A DNA stretch of 64,000 nucleotides from an uncultured Phocaeicola sp. GTDB lineage: Bacteria; Bacteroidota; Bacteroidia; Bacteroidales; Bacteroidaceae. The notes under the pieces were generated by a model, which was not told the origin of the DNA, did no database searches, and worked only from the letters and a program-made list of their open reading frames with translations. Shown one piece after another: positions 25,085-33,541 of the stretch; within the stretch, counting starts at the first letter, position 1, and every line of letters begins with the position of its first letter. Position numbers and translations under genes: made by a program. The DNA lies in NCBI GenBank assembly GCA_948956705.1, contig CARCZS010000002.1, forward strand, positions 62,001 through 126,000. The letters run 5' to 3'.

Positions 25085-26149
25085 TTATAACTTTGATAGC
25101 CATTGTTCGTAAACTCGTGTAGCCACTTGCGCCATCATAACAGGCGGTACACTCATACCGCAAATGTAGTGCGGTGAAAAGCCGCAAAAATCGTAGTCTT
25201 GCGGGAAAGTAGAAGCGTTGCACACCTCAGATTTTGATAAATACACAGGCTTATTAAAAGGAATCGTGCTGTCTGCATGAGCCGTAAGCGTGTTGCAAAT
25301 TTTATCCTCATACAAATAACATTGATTGAAAAATCCTCTTTTGCCTGTCAGCTTCCGATAAGCATTTGACATATCAATATCCCCATGTGTTCTATTATCA
25401 AACATTTCTTTCATGCGCTTGCCGTATGGTTTGCCCATGTAATCCGCAAATTCTCCGTAGCAAATCCCCGGCTCGTTGAAGTCCATGCTAATATGCGGCT
25501 CAACATTGAAGAGGTCAGACACTTTCAAGAAATTCACGCCCAAATCATGCCTAATACATACAAAGAACACCCGGTTTCGCATTTGTGGTACTCCCATTTT
25601 AGAAGCATCAAGTAAGAAGTGTTGGCAATAATACCCAGCATCTTCAAAGTCCTTGTAAATGCGCCTTACATAATCTATGGCATTACCCATAAGCAAGCCT
25701 TTCACATTTTCCGCTATCACAACCTTTGGTTGCAGTGCTTTTGCCAAAGCAATGAAGTCGAAGAAAAGTGTATCAAGAACTTGTGCCGTTTGCCCCTCTC
25801 TGAACACCTTTTCTTTGCCCCAATCCTTTTCACGGTTGCCGGATAAGGAGAAAGTGGAACATGGGGGTGAGCCGTCCAAAATATCCAAGTTATAAAGTTC
25901 GGGCGGTAGCTCTCTCTCTCTCAATTCTCTTATATCCCCTAAAAAATTGAACCGTGGTGCATGGTTGGTTACATACACCTGATTCACTTTAGGGTCTATT
26001 TCATTGCAACCTATCACATCAAACCCTGCCAACTTGTAGCCCATAGTTGAACCGCCACCACACGCAAAACAAGAAAACACTTTGCCTTTGTCTTTAGTGA
26101 AATTGGCTTCTGCCAGCTTCCAGTTATAAGGGAATTTATGAATTTCCAT
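25085..26149 (-). CDS. DNA cytosine-5 methyltransferase (orphan)
   Basis: This 354-residue C5 methyltransferase has motif I FACGGGSTMGYKLAGF at about 28-43, the catalytic Cys in GSPPCSTFS at about 97, and ENV at 147-149. The C-terminal part carries a target-recognition region and the usual late motif area. No restriction enzyme gene is nearby, so the methylase is orphan and could protect phage DNA from host restriction or alter gene expression. The recognition sequence cannot be told. Confidence 0.9.
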   Translation of the reverse strand: MEIHKFPYNWKLAEANFTKDKGKVFSCFACGGGSTMGYKLAGFDVIGCNEIDPKVNQVYVTNHAPRFNFLGDIRELRERELPPELYNLDILDGSPPCSTFSLSGNREKDWGKEKVFREGQTAQVLDTLFFDFIALAKALQPKVVIAENVKGLLMGNAIDYVRRIYKDFEDAGYYCQHFLLDASKMGVPQMRNRVFFVCIRHDLGVNFLKVSDLFNVEPHISMDFNEPGICYGEFADYMGKPYGKRMKEMFDNRTHGDIDMSNAYRKLTGKRGFFNQCYLYEDKICNTLTAHADSTIPFNKPVYLSKSEVCNASTFPQDYDFCGFSPHYICGMSVPPVMMAQVATRVYEQWLSKL

Positions 26150-26424
26150 TATTGCACCTCCTCATCTTTACACATAACGACATCGCCACAAATATAATCC
26201 CAACCAAAAATAGCATTGTGTTTATGCGCTATTTCCGTGGCTGTTTCGTTGGAATCTAAAACGTCTTTCCCATTATCATTGATTACGAGAATATCCCCAT
26301 TGTGTAGGTTTATAATATCAATGTAACCATCTACGAACTTTTGCAGTTCATCCAGTTGGAAGCCCAGCCCGTTTTGAGGTTGGATTTCCAATTTACTTCC
26401 GTCTGTCTTTATCAGTGTTGCCAT
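26149..26424 (-). CDS. DUF3846-like protein
   Basis: This 91-residue protein has the layout of DUF3846: a β-turn start (IQPQNGLGFQLDELQKFVDG), the NDNGK segment and a closing GDVVMCKDEE. DUF3846 is common in phages and plasmids, with unknown function. It shares one base with the methyltransferase start (ATG overlap). Confidence 0.7.
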   Translation of the reverse strand: MATLIKTDGSKLEIQPQNGLGFQLDELQKFVDGYIDIINLHNGDILVINDNGKDVLDSNETATEIAHKHNAIFGWDYICGDVVMCKDEEVQ

Positions 26425-26425
26425 C

Positions 26426-26620
26426 TTATTTTGCCTCCTTTCGTTTTAGTTGAAGTTTTACCTTTTCGGCATCAAACTCATAGTTCATACACTCAGTAAA
26501 GTTTCCCATTATAAGCATTAGAGGGAAGAGCATACCATGCTTACATCCTCTTCCTAATTCGTCTGATGCTGCCTTGCATGAATCACATCTATAAATGTCT
26601 TGTACTGTTACTATTGCCAT
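26426..26620 (-). CDS. Small cysteine-containing protein
   Basis: This 64-residue protein starts at 26620 because a strong AAAGGAGG lies a few bases upstream. It has CDSC and GCKHG, a possible zinc-binding pair. The function is unknown. Confidence 0.55.
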   Translation of the reverse strand: MAIVTVQDIYRCDSCKAASDELGRGCKHGMLFPLMLIMGNFTECMNYEFDAEKVKLQLKRKEAK

Positions 26621-26801
26621 TGTGAGCCTCCTTTCTTGCCTTGTGAACGCCTTTAGTATAATTGCGTTCAACACGTCTAACGTCATTGTATTTTGCTTGC
26701 GCTGTAGATTCTATCATGTGGGGTTTTTCGTTTCCCACCCAATGAGCATCCGGGTGTTCCTGCTGTATTGCCGCTAAAATTGCATCTTTCAATATTCCCA
26801 T
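26589..26801 (-). CDS. Small hypothetical protein
   Basis: This 70-residue protein starts MGILKDAILAAIQQEHPDAH and has a lysine/arginine-rich C-terminus. It overlaps the next gene in another frame by 32 bases, and its tail could be chance. Confidence 0.45.
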   Translation of the reverse strand: MGILKDAILAAIQQEHPDAHWVGNEKPHMIESTAQAKYNDVRRVERNYTKGVHKARKEAHNGNSNSTRHL

Positions 26802-26812
26802 ATCCTAAAATT

Positions 26813-26992
26813 TTATTGGTTGATACACACGCTTGTTGGAACGATTAATTTATAAGTCGCACCATTTGGGAAACCATCTTTAATGGCTTCTTTTATTTCT
26901 TTTGCGGATGGAACGCTGTTGCGCACTCCAAACTCAATCTTTCCCAAACGTCTGCCGTTATGGTCGAAAATGATATAAGTGTATTCATTCAT
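26813..26992 (-). CDS. Small hypothetical protein
   Basis: This 59-residue protein (MNEYTYIIFDHNGRRLGKIE) starts at 26992; the upstream in-frame extension is basic and unlikely. It is compact and beta-rich. Confidence 0.5.
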   Translation of the reverse strand: MNEYTYIIFDHNGRRLGKIEFGVRNSVPSAKEIKEAIKDGFPNGATYKLIVPTSVCINQ

Positions 26993-27003
26993 AATTTTGA
27001 AAT

Positions 27004-27144
27004 TTACTTGGTTACTACTGTTACAAATTGGCACTTTGCCCAAAGTGTAAAATCATTGCTGCTTATGTACTTCTGATTTTTGGCTTCAATGGCTTTAGCT
27101 TGTTTTTCGCTAATCTCTTTGCCTTGCAAATAATATTTTTTCAT
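27004..27144 (-). CDS. Very small basic hypothetical protein
   Basis: This 46-residue protein starts MKKYYLQGKEISEKQAKAIE. A start at 27156 is also possible. It is near the size limit for reliable calling. Confidence 0.35.
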   Translation of the reverse strand: MKKYYLQGKEISEKQAKAIEAKNQKYISSNDFTLWAKCQFVTVVTK

Positions 27145-27185
27145 ACGGTGTTGCATTGTGTAGGGGATTGCTACCCTACTGGTTA

Positions 27186-27551
27186 TTACTTTCTTAAAAT
27201 TTCGTCTAATAGTTCTTTGTCTAATTTCCAAAGGTTGTACCCTTTGGCTATTTTTCTTCTGAGATACTCTCTTTCTCCAATCATAGCTATTGCTTTTTCT
27301 CTTAAATCTGATGCACTCCACTTTTCGGCTTGTTCTATAAGAAAGTTTGCAAGACATTTGCGTTCTTCGTAAAGTTCACGAACTAACACCGTTTTTTGCT
27401 CTATTTCTTTCAGAGCTGCCGGGTTTTTCATCCACAACTTACAAAACGCATCTTTATCAAGGTCTGTATTCATGTAGCAAGTTTCAACCTCTATATAGTT
27501 GTCCGCTGTTAGCTTCAACCCGGTTCTTTCTTCAAATTCTTTCTGTGTCAT
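27186..27551 (-). CDS. Hypothetical helical protein
   Basis: This 121-residue protein starts at 27551 (MTQKEFEERTGLKLTADNYI) and is helical and charged, with a middle LVRELYEERKCLANFLIEQA segment. No family is recognised. It shares strand and packing with the small genes around it. Confidence 0.6.
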   Translation of the reverse strand: MTQKEFEERTGLKLTADNYIEVETCYMNTDLDKDAFCKLWMKNPAALKEIEQKTVLVRELYEERKCLANFLIEQAEKWSASDLREKAIAMIGEREYLRRKIAKGYNLWKLDKELLDEILRK

Positions 27552-27562
27552 GGCAATATGTA

Positions 27563-27814
27563 TTATAGTATTGATATTTCTTTTTGAGCTAATTTGCTGT
27601 CTGTGAGGCACAGCACTTCATATTTCATTTTTTTGTAGTTGTAAACTACCTCTAATGTGTTTTGCCCTCTGCCGTCTGCCCTTTCGTCATAAATGGTTTT
27701 GATATGCTGGTACATGATATTACCCATCATAAAGTTTACACATCCCGAATCATAGAAGTAAAATGCTACCGCATATTCCAATGTTTTCTTTTTATCAATA
27801 CTCTTAGTTGCCAT
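27563..27814 (-). CDS. Small hypothetical protein
   Basis: This 83-residue protein starts at 27814 (MATKSIDKKKTLEYAVAFYF). It is mixed alpha/beta. The function is unknown. Confidence 0.5.
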   Translation of the reverse strand: MATKSIDKKKTLEYAVAFYFYDSGCVNFMMGNIMYQHIKTIYDERADGRGQNTLEVVYNYKKMKYEVLCLTDSKLAQKEISIL

Positions 27815-27839
27815 AATCTGAAAATTTAGTGTTGCATTA

Positions 27840-28079
27840 TTATTTTTGTACTTTGTATATTTCAACATCAGGTACTACTTTCTCTACTCTGTTGCGTATG
27901 AAATCGGTAATAATATCTTCGTGGCTCCACTCTTTAGAATAAGACATTGTATCATGGTAGCCATCACAGATTACGCTTCCATTGCTGGTTACGGACAAGC
28001 TAAAATAGATAGCCATTTCTGCTAAACTGTGGCACTTAAAATGCTTGTTTCCTTTTATTAGAATATAATTCACATCCAT
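27840..28079 (-). CDS. Small hypothetical protein
   Basis: This 79-residue protein (MDVNYILIKGNKHFKCHSLA) is the first gene of the minus-strand island, about 40 bases downstream of a strong promoter. The function is unknown. Confidence 0.55.
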   Translation of the reverse strand: MDVNYILIKGNKHFKCHSLAEMAIYFSLSVTSNGSVICDGYHDTMSYSKEWSHEDIITDFIRNRVEKVVPDVEIYKVQK

Positions 28080-28118
28080 ATCACATATATTTTAAACGTT
28101 ATCAATCTTATTACGATG

Positions 28119-28149
28119 CAAATATAGGCTATATATTTAATATAACAAA
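28119..28149 (-). promoter_or_regulatory. Minus-strand promoter of the accessory island
   Basis: Read on the minus strand, TATATTTG (28119-28126) is a -7 element and TTTG (28146-28149) a -33 element, 19 bases apart, the Bacteroides layout. It would drive leftward transcription of the small accessory genes from 28079. Confidence 0.75.
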
Positions 28150-28155
28150 GTATTT

Positions 28156-28313
28156 GGATATATTTTTGGATATATTTTCAAAATACCTATGTGATAGTTG
28201 GTTTTGATAGTCTTTTAGTGGTAATTTCCTTTATTTAAGATGGGTGAAAATGCTCGAATGGATATATTTACTGCAAAACAGGATATATTTTGTGCTTTTT
28301 GAGGATATATTTT
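28156..28313. repeat. Five direct repeats GGATATATTT
   Basis: The motif GGATATATTT occurs at about 28156, 28168, 28260, 28281 and 28303. The first two are 12 bases apart and the last three 21-22. They lie between the leftward promoter and the palindromes before the scaffold gene. They could be regulator-binding iterons or an origin element; the sequence is AT-rich, so some are expected by chance but not five. Confidence 0.7.
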
Positions 28314-28339
28314 TGTTGAGTGAAAAATATTATTCCTAT

Positions 28340-28356
28340 TGTGTTAATCAAACACA
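28340..28356. promoter_or_regulatory. Palindromic operator-like site 6
   Basis: The core is TGTGTT-AATCA-AACACA. A weak -7-like TATATTG follows eight bases later, the same spacing as at sites 3 and 8. Together with site 7 it makes two copies in front of the capsid operon. Confidence 0.65.
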
Positions 28357-28454
28357 TATTTGTTATATTGAATATAGTAAATGAAAAATCGCTTTTACGT
28401 CTTGTTTTTAAGCGTAAGATGCTAATAGGCAAGTAATTTACCGAGTAAAATATG

Positions 28455-28496
28455 TGTGTTTATAGAACGCATATATGATTTTATTTCATATCTTTG
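28455..28496 (+). promoter_or_regulatory. Palindromic operator-like site 7 and promoter
   Basis: The core TGTGTT-TATAG-AACGCA lies at 28455-28471. TATCTTTG (28489-28496) is a good -7 element 18 bases downstream, about 40 bases before the scaffold gene. The stretch 28080-28535 is a 456-base gene-free divergent control region. Confidence 0.7.
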
Positions 28497-28535
28497 CTCT
28501 GTAGAAGTTCAACTTACTAAATAACAAAAGCAACA

Positions 28536-29141
28536 ATGAATAAGAAACTCTTTGAGAAAGTCAAAGGCTTGTGTAAAGACACTGGTCTTTCGGAGAAGTA
28601 CCTTAAAGCGATAACCGAAAAAATGGGTGGCAGCATTGAGGATGATTCTACCGATGATGAGGCAATAGAAAGTACGGCAAATCTGATTGCGGAAGTGGCT
28701 AAGGAAAGTCAAGGTGAAGCAACCCGATGGGCAAACAAAAAGAAACCAACCCAAACCGAGGATGAGGAAGAGGAAGAAAGAAAGCGTAAGGAAGAAGAAT
28801 CTAAACGTAAGGGCAAGGTGGCTTTGGACGAAGCGACTGAAAAGAGGTTAAAGGAAATGGAGGAAAAGATTGCTAACTACGAAGCCAAAGAAAGCAAAGA
28901 AGCCCGTGCGAAGGAAGTAGTTAAGGCTATGGAAAAGCACAAAATCCCGGCTTATCTCCGTGACCGTTTGGCAAAATCAATCTCCGATGATGAAGATATT
29001 GAGGATGCCGTTTCCGCTTACAAACAGGAGCTTATTACAAATGGGCTTGATGATGAACACTCAGGGGGTTCTAAGGCGGCAAGTGAAAAGCAAATTGATG
29101 AAGCTGCTGATAGCTTGCTGGAATCAATAACCGTAAAATAA
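28536..29141 (+). CDS. Probable scaffold protein
   Basis: This 201-residue protein is highly charged and mostly coiled (DEEEEERKRKEEESKRKGK at about 75-95), with a C-terminal helical end. It sits directly before the decoration-like and major capsid genes, as scaffolding proteins do. Sequence alone gives no family, so the role is inferred from position and composition. Confidence 0.65.
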   Translation: MNKKLFEKVKGLCKDTGLSEKYLKAITEKMGGSIEDDSTDDEAIESTANLIAEVAKESQGEATRWANKKKPTQTEDEEEEERKRKEEESKRKGKVALDEATEKRLKEMEEKIANYEAKESKEARAKEVVKAMEKHKIPAYLRDRLAKSISDDEDIEDAVSAYKQELITNGLDDEHSGGSKAASEKQIDEAADSLLESITVK

Positions 29142-29149
29142 AAGATGAA

Positions 29150-29797
29150 ATGAAAAGAAAGACTGCTTCATTTACCGGGATGCGACCCATTTTCACGGGT
29201 TCGCCCTCTATCGTGCAAGGCGGCTTCAATCTGGACGTGGAAAACCAACATTTCGCTGTTGGCGATACCGTGCCTGCCGGAACGCTTGCTATCAAGGATG
29301 AGGTGAAAAGGACGGTGCAAGTCATCAAGACTGCAAAAGTGGTGGAAGTGGATGCAGAAAACACCAAGAAAGTAAGCCTGTACGTGGATGAGTTCTACGA
29401 GCCTTGCTTTGCCGTTGGTGATTTGGTGCTGAAAGACGGCACAGCCGCTACAGCCATTGCCGATGTTCCCACAATCGAAAAGATTGAGCGAAACGGAAAC
29501 AATTACATTGTCACTCTCTCCAAAGCCATTGCCGGGCTTGTAAAGGATGATGTATTGGTAGAGGTTGTTTCGGACGGACAAACTGCCGCAAAATCAAAGG
29601 AGCGTGGCACTTCCAACTCCGTACTGATTGCCGATGTGGAAGTAGGCGAGTTTGAAACCTCTGTAGATGTTTCTGCCGACACCATGCAATACGCAATGTA
29701 CGAAAGACGTGTGCCGCCTATCCCTGCCGGGCAAAAGGACACTACGGGCGATTACTTGAAAGGGAATCCCCACGTGAAATTAACGAAATCACACTAA
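29150..29797 (+). CDS. Head fibre or decoration-like protein
   Basis: This 215-residue beta-rich protein (SIVQGGFNLDVENQHFAVGD, then DTVPAGTLAIKDE) lies just before the major capsid gene. It resembles surface or decoration proteins that stabilise capsids, but I recognise no specific family. A proline-rich loop lies near residues 190-195. Confidence 0.6.
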   Translation: MKRKTASFTGMRPIFTGSPSIVQGGFNLDVENQHFAVGDTVPAGTLAIKDEVKRTVQVIKTAKVVEVDAENTKKVSLYVDEFYEPCFAVGDLVLKDGTAATAIADVPTIEKIERNGNNYIVTLSKAIAGLVKDDVLVEVVSDGQTAAKSKERGTSNSVLIADVEVGEFETSVDVSADTMQYAMYERRVPPIPAGQKDTTGDYLKGNPHVKLTKSH

Positions 29798-29816
29798 CTA
29801 AAATTAGCGTAACGAC

Positions 29817-31052
29817 ATGAAATCTATTTTTTCAACATTCAAAGGGCTTCACAAGGACGGCAAACCGCTTGACTTTTTGGCAACGTGGAAAAAGACTTTT
29901 GATAAGGCTTCCGAACGTGAAACAACCCTTTTTCAGAAGATGTACTGTGATAGCTGGTTTACTACCAACACGCCCCAAATGTCATTGACTGCCGAGGCAC
30001 TTGTAGGTAAGTACAACTTGCGTATCATGGCTACATTGATTGGTGATGAATCACCTACACCTATGAGGCGTTCTGACGGCTTCGATGTGTGGACTAAGGA
30101 AATCCCCCGTGTGGGTCACAAGTTCCCCATGTACGCACGTGATTACCGTAAACTGATGGAGGTTTACGAAAATCCCCGTTTGAGTGAATCCGCTAAGGTG
30201 AAGCAAATTGAAAAGCTCCTTACCCACGACATGAAAGATGCTTATTTGGGCTGTAAGGACGTGATGGACTTTATCGCTCTGATGGCATTCTCTAATTGGG
30301 GTGTGGCTCAGTTCGTGCCGGAAATCAACAATCCGGGTGGACGTAAGTACGAGGTGGATTATCAAATGCCGGAAACAAACAAGCTGGTATCAGCTTTCTT
30401 GTGGAACTCTGCCAATACCAAAGCTGGCAAGTTGTCCCCCGTTTTGATGTTGTCGGCTATCTGTAGTGACCTGCGTAACCGTGGCATTGAGCCGGGCGAA
30501 ATCCTTATGAGCCAAGACCTCTATTTTTGGTTGCGTATGGACGAAACGACCCGTTTGTTGGTACATGGTAACGATAAAAAGGCTCAGACCGTAACAACGG
30601 CTCAGATGGCAGATTTGCTTGCTGGTAATGAAATCCCCCCTGTAACGGTGATTACCCGTAAAATGGGTATGGATATGGACGGTAAGCGTAAATCGCTTGA
30701 ACCGTGGAATCACAACTTTATCTGTATCAAGCCTGCCGGGGTTATCGGTGAAATTCAGCCCGCCATTGAAGATAGCGAGTTGATAGAGGAAGAAAACGTG
30801 GACTACATGAACGCTGGCGGTGGTATTCGTATCGCCAAGTGGCGTACCGGGGAATCCACTGGTCAAGTTGCAGCCGAATATACACAAGGCTCTGGACGTT
30901 TGTTGCCTCTTATCACTGAAATTGGTGCTATCATCTGTTTACAGGTGCGTGGCTTTGAGGAAAAGGAAGTACCAGCCGATGCAAATGGTGTGGCACGTAC
31001 CTATTGGACTAAATCCGAATTTGAGAGTGCAACAGCTCTTGAAGTAGGCTAA
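29817..31052 (+). CDS. Major capsid protein
   Basis: This 411-residue protein has the size, order and gene position of an HK97-fold major capsid protein, between scaffold/decoration genes and head-tail connectors. Segments like DAYLGCKDVMDFIALMAFSN and ILMSQDLYFWLRMDETTR are consistent with the fold. There is no visible protease gene for prohead maturation except the distant zincin. Confidence 0.8.
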   Translation: MKSIFSTFKGLHKDGKPLDFLATWKKTFDKASERETTLFQKMYCDSWFTTNTPQMSLTAEALVGKYNLRIMATLIGDESPTPMRRSDGFDVWTKEIPRVGHKFPMYARDYRKLMEVYENPRLSESAKVKQIEKLLTHDMKDAYLGCKDVMDFIALMAFSNWGVAQFVPEINNPGGRKYEVDYQMPETNKLVSAFLWNSANTKAGKLSPVLMLSAICSDLRNRGIEPGEILMSQDLYFWLRMDETTRLLVHGNDKKAQTVTTAQMADLLAGNEIPPVTVITRKMGMDMDGKRKSLEPWNHNFICIKPAGVIGEIQPAIEDSELIEEENVDYMNAGGGIRIAKWRTGESTGQVAAEYTQGSGRLLPLITEIGAIICLQVRGFEEKEVPADANGVARTYWTKSEFESATALEVG

Positions 31053-31063
31053 ATCTTTTGCTT

Positions 31064-31390
31064 ATGGAACTGGCAGTAAAGAAAGCGTTTATAGACAAAA
31101 ACGACAAAGGCAAAATCTACAAGGTAGGTGAAACCTTGCATACCGATGAGCTTAACCGAGTTAATGATTTGGTTGCAAGGGGCATTTGTGTGATTAAGTC
31201 TTTGGAAAGCAAACAGGCTGAAAAGGTCACTTTCCAAGACAATGAATATGATTTGAATGTGGTAAAGGATGCTTTGGAATCCATCAATGCCCCCGTTGCC
31301 AAAAATGCCGGGGTTAAAGGTGTAACCAAAGCGATTGAAGCCCTTTCAGATGAGAGTGTAACGGCTTTGAAAGAAGCCCTTGAAAAATAG
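31064..31390 (+). CDS. Hypothetical head protein
   Basis: This 108-residue protein starts at the ATG at 31064 (MELAVKKAFIDKNDKGKIYK), 11 bases after the capsid stop. A long helical C-terminal half is rich in alanine. It may be a head accessory or connector component. Confidence 0.55.
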   Translation: MELAVKKAFIDKNDKGKIYKVGETLHTDELNRVNDLVARGICVIKSLESKQAEKVTFQDNEYDLNVVKDALESINAPVAKNAGVKGVTKAIEALSDESVTALKEALEK

Positions 31391-31395
31391 TAGTG

Positions 31396-31731
31396 ATGGG
31401 AACTTTGACAAAATACAATGCGTTGGTGGGTGAGCTTGAACCCTATACCCCAAGCCGCCTTGCTTTGCAAAAGGCACTTGCTGATGTGAAGATAAGCGAC
31501 TGGGATAGTGAGTACAATGCCGACACAGACCAACGCACGATAGCCATAGCCGCTATAAAGGTGCTAAAGCGGATGATTGTGCTTACCAATGACACGTTAG
31601 GTAAGTCCTCACAAGGCTACAGCGTGGAGAAGTTGGAGAAGCGCATTAAAGACCTTTGCAACGAGAACGGTTTGGACGTTTCGGATTTTGTCGAAGTTTC
31701 TTCCATTACGGACGGCTCTAATTTGTGGTGA
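31396..31731 (+). CDS. Head-tail connector-like protein
   Basis: This 111-residue helical protein (MGTLTKYNALVGELEPYTPS) resembles gp6-type connectors by position, length and helix-rich composition. It precedes the head-closure-like gene. Confidence 0.6.
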   Translation: MGTLTKYNALVGELEPYTPSRLALQKALADVKISDWDSEYNADTDQRTIAIAAIKVLKRMIVLTNDTLGKSSQGYSVEKLEKRIKDLCNENGLDVSDFVEVSSITDGSNLW

Positions 31732-31732
31732 T

Positions 31733-32065
31733 ATGGCACGGAATAACGGAACTTTCAGATACACCGCTTTGCCCCTTGAAGCAACGAGGGATGAAGCAAC
31801 GGGATTTTACACGGACGATGATGCGCCCGTGTGGGTGAAAGGCTGTGAGTGTCAAGTGGAGAAATTCATACCTGCCAAGCAACGATTGGGAACGGACGGG
31901 CAAATGTATTCATACACCTTTGATGTGTTTTTACCATCCTACTTTGAGGGTGATTTGAGTATAGGCGCACGTGTGGAAGTGACTTTGGAGCGTGGAGGTG
32001 TGGATGAGTTCACCATTTCGGGAATAGATGATACAAACCCTAAATACATAGAGATATGGGGATAA
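31733..32065 (+). CDS. Head-closure-like protein
   Basis: This 110-residue, beta-rich protein (MARNNGTFRYTALPLEATRD) sits in the usual place of a head-closure or stopper protein. The stop overlaps the next start (TAATG). The assignment is by gene order. Confidence 0.55.
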   Translation: MARNNGTFRYTALPLEATRDEATGFYTDDDAPVWVKGCECQVEKFIPAKQRLGTDGQMYSYTFDVFLPSYFEGDLSIGARVEVTLERGGVDEFTISGIDDTNPKYIEIWG

Positions 32066-32526
32066 TGCCGATGTTTGACAAAGGGGCTATCTTAAACCCC
32101 GTGGCTGCTTTCCAAAAGCAACTTGAATTGGCTTTCGTAACCTTGTTAAAATACATGGGCGAAAAGCTGGCTAAGTATGCTAAGGATAGCCACAACTACC
32201 AAGACCAAACGGGCAATTTAACCAACTCTATAGGCTATGCCGTGGTACAGAATAAGGAAATCGTTTACTATGGTGGGTCAGACCAGCCCGGAGAGGGTGC
32301 GAAAGCCATGTTGGAGGCTGCAATGAAGTATGCCGCCACGCTGCCAAACACTTTTTCCCTCATTATAGTAGCCGGAATGAATTATGCCGCCTACGTGGAA
32401 GCCAAAGGGTACAACGTGATTCTACCTGCCGAACTGAAAGCCAAAAGCGAACTTCCTGCCGAGATTAACAAGTTGGTGATGAAAGCTAATAAGAAAGCAA
32501 TCGAATTATTCGGGAACGCAGCATGA
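32065..32526 (+). CDS. HK97 gp10-like tail-connector protein
   Basis: This 153-residue protein starts MPMFDKGAILNPVAAFQKQL at the ATG overlapping the previous stop. Its segments DSHNYQDQTGNLTNSIGYAV and IIVAGMNYAAYVEAKGYNV fit the HK97 gp10-like family. It overlaps the next gene by four bases. Confidence 0.7.
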   Translation: MPMFDKGAILNPVAAFQKQLELAFVTLLKYMGEKLAKYAKDSHNYQDQTGNLTNSIGYAVVQNKEIVYYGGSDQPGEGAKAMLEAAMKYAATLPNTFSLIIVAGMNYAAYVEAKGYNVILPAELKAKSELPAEINKLVMKANKKAIELFGNAA

Positions 32527-32948
32527 TAACGACTGAGGAAATAGCAACAAAGGTTTACGCCATGCTTCAAGCAAGCGAGGTGAAAAACTTCATTTCGGGT
32601 GTGATTGATTACGAGCGTAACGACTACACCAAAGAGGATGTGATAATTGTCCCTCATACGATAGACGGTGAAGCATCCGTGCGCTACGGTCAGATAAACG
32701 TGAATATTCATGTGCCGGATAAGGTGATAGCCAAAGGCAAGGGGCAAGCCGTTTACAGGACACATTTTAAGAGGCTCATAGAGATAAGGGCAAAGGTGGT
32801 TGAGGTGTTGAAAAACCATTATGAAAGTGGGAAAGGCTATAACTGGAACATAGGGCGGTTTAACCCACCGATTAAGGAGAAAGACCAAAACGAACATTTT
32901 GTTTCCCTTGCTTTGGAGCTTACAGTAAGAGAAAAGAGTATCAACTAA
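32523..32948 (+). CDS. Tail-terminator-like protein
   Basis: This 141-residue protein (MITTEEIATKVYAMLQASEV) is placed between gp10-like and tail-tube genes, where the tail terminator usually lies. Mixed alpha/beta composition is compatible. Confidence 0.6.
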   Translation: MITTEEIATKVYAMLQASEVKNFISGVIDYERNDYTKEDVIIVPHTIDGEASVRYGQINVNIHVPDKVIAKGKGQAVYRTHFKRLIEIRAKVVEVLKNHYESGKGYNWNIGRFNPPIKEKDQNEHFVSLALELTVREKSIN

Positions 32949-32963
32949 TAAAAAATTAAGATT

Positions 32964-33473
32964 ATGCCGATTTTAGCAACAATGGGGTTGAAAAAGATTT
33001 ATATCGCCCCTGCCATGACCGATGGAAGTATGCCCGCAAAAGGCAACCAATGGCTTGATTTGGGCGATGTGTATCAAGACACTTGCAACTTGAAAGATGA
33101 TTCTCCCGAAATCACGGAACATAAGTCGGAAACGTCAAGCAAGGTTATTACGTTGGTGGGTGAAACACCTACAAATGTGGAGCTTTCTTTGATGGACCCG
33201 GATTTGGAATTGCTTGCACGTTATTTCGGTGGTACTATTGCTGGAGAAAAGGGCAAGCGCACTTGGATTCGTCCACGAAAATTGGAATACAAGGAGTGGG
33301 CGTTATGGATTCAACCGGAAGAGGGCTTGTTTATCGGGTGTGCCAATGTGCGTATCATCCCGACATTCGAGATTACCTATTCTTCAAAGGGTATCTGCCT
33401 TGTGCCTATGACTATCAAGTTCCAATCAAACTTGCAAGCAAGCGAGGAAATGAGCGACCCAACAGTAGCATGA
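32964..33473 (+). CDS. Major tail protein
   Basis: This 169-residue beta-rich protein (MPILATMGLKKIYIAPAMTD, then GETPTNVELSLMDPDLELLA) is the likely tail-tube subunit by size and place, directly before the tail chaperone genes and tape measure gene. Confidence 0.7.
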   Translation: MPILATMGLKKIYIAPAMTDGSMPAKGNQWLDLGDVYQDTCNLKDDSPEITEHKSETSSKVITLVGETPTNVELSLMDPDLELLARYFGGTIAGEKGKRTWIRPRKLEYKEWALWIQPEEGLFIGCANVRIIPTFEITYSSKGICLVPMTIKFQSNLQASEEMSDPTVA

Positions 33474-33497
33474 CACTGAAAAAGTCTGAGAACCGAT

Positions 33498-33527
33498 AGC
33501 CTCCTATCCCCGGATGGGGGGCTTTTT
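33498..33527 (+). terminator. Intrinsic terminator
   Basis: AGCCTCC (33498-33504) pairs with GGGGGCT at the end of the stem with one wobble, followed by TTTTT. It could reduce expression of downstream tail-assembly genes relative to the major tail protein. Confidence 0.65.
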
Positions 33528-33541
33528 AACTTTTAAGACAA

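Noticed and set aside
28156..28313. A CRISPR array
   Set aside because: The repeats are only ten bases with irregular spacing, unlike CRISPR repeats.
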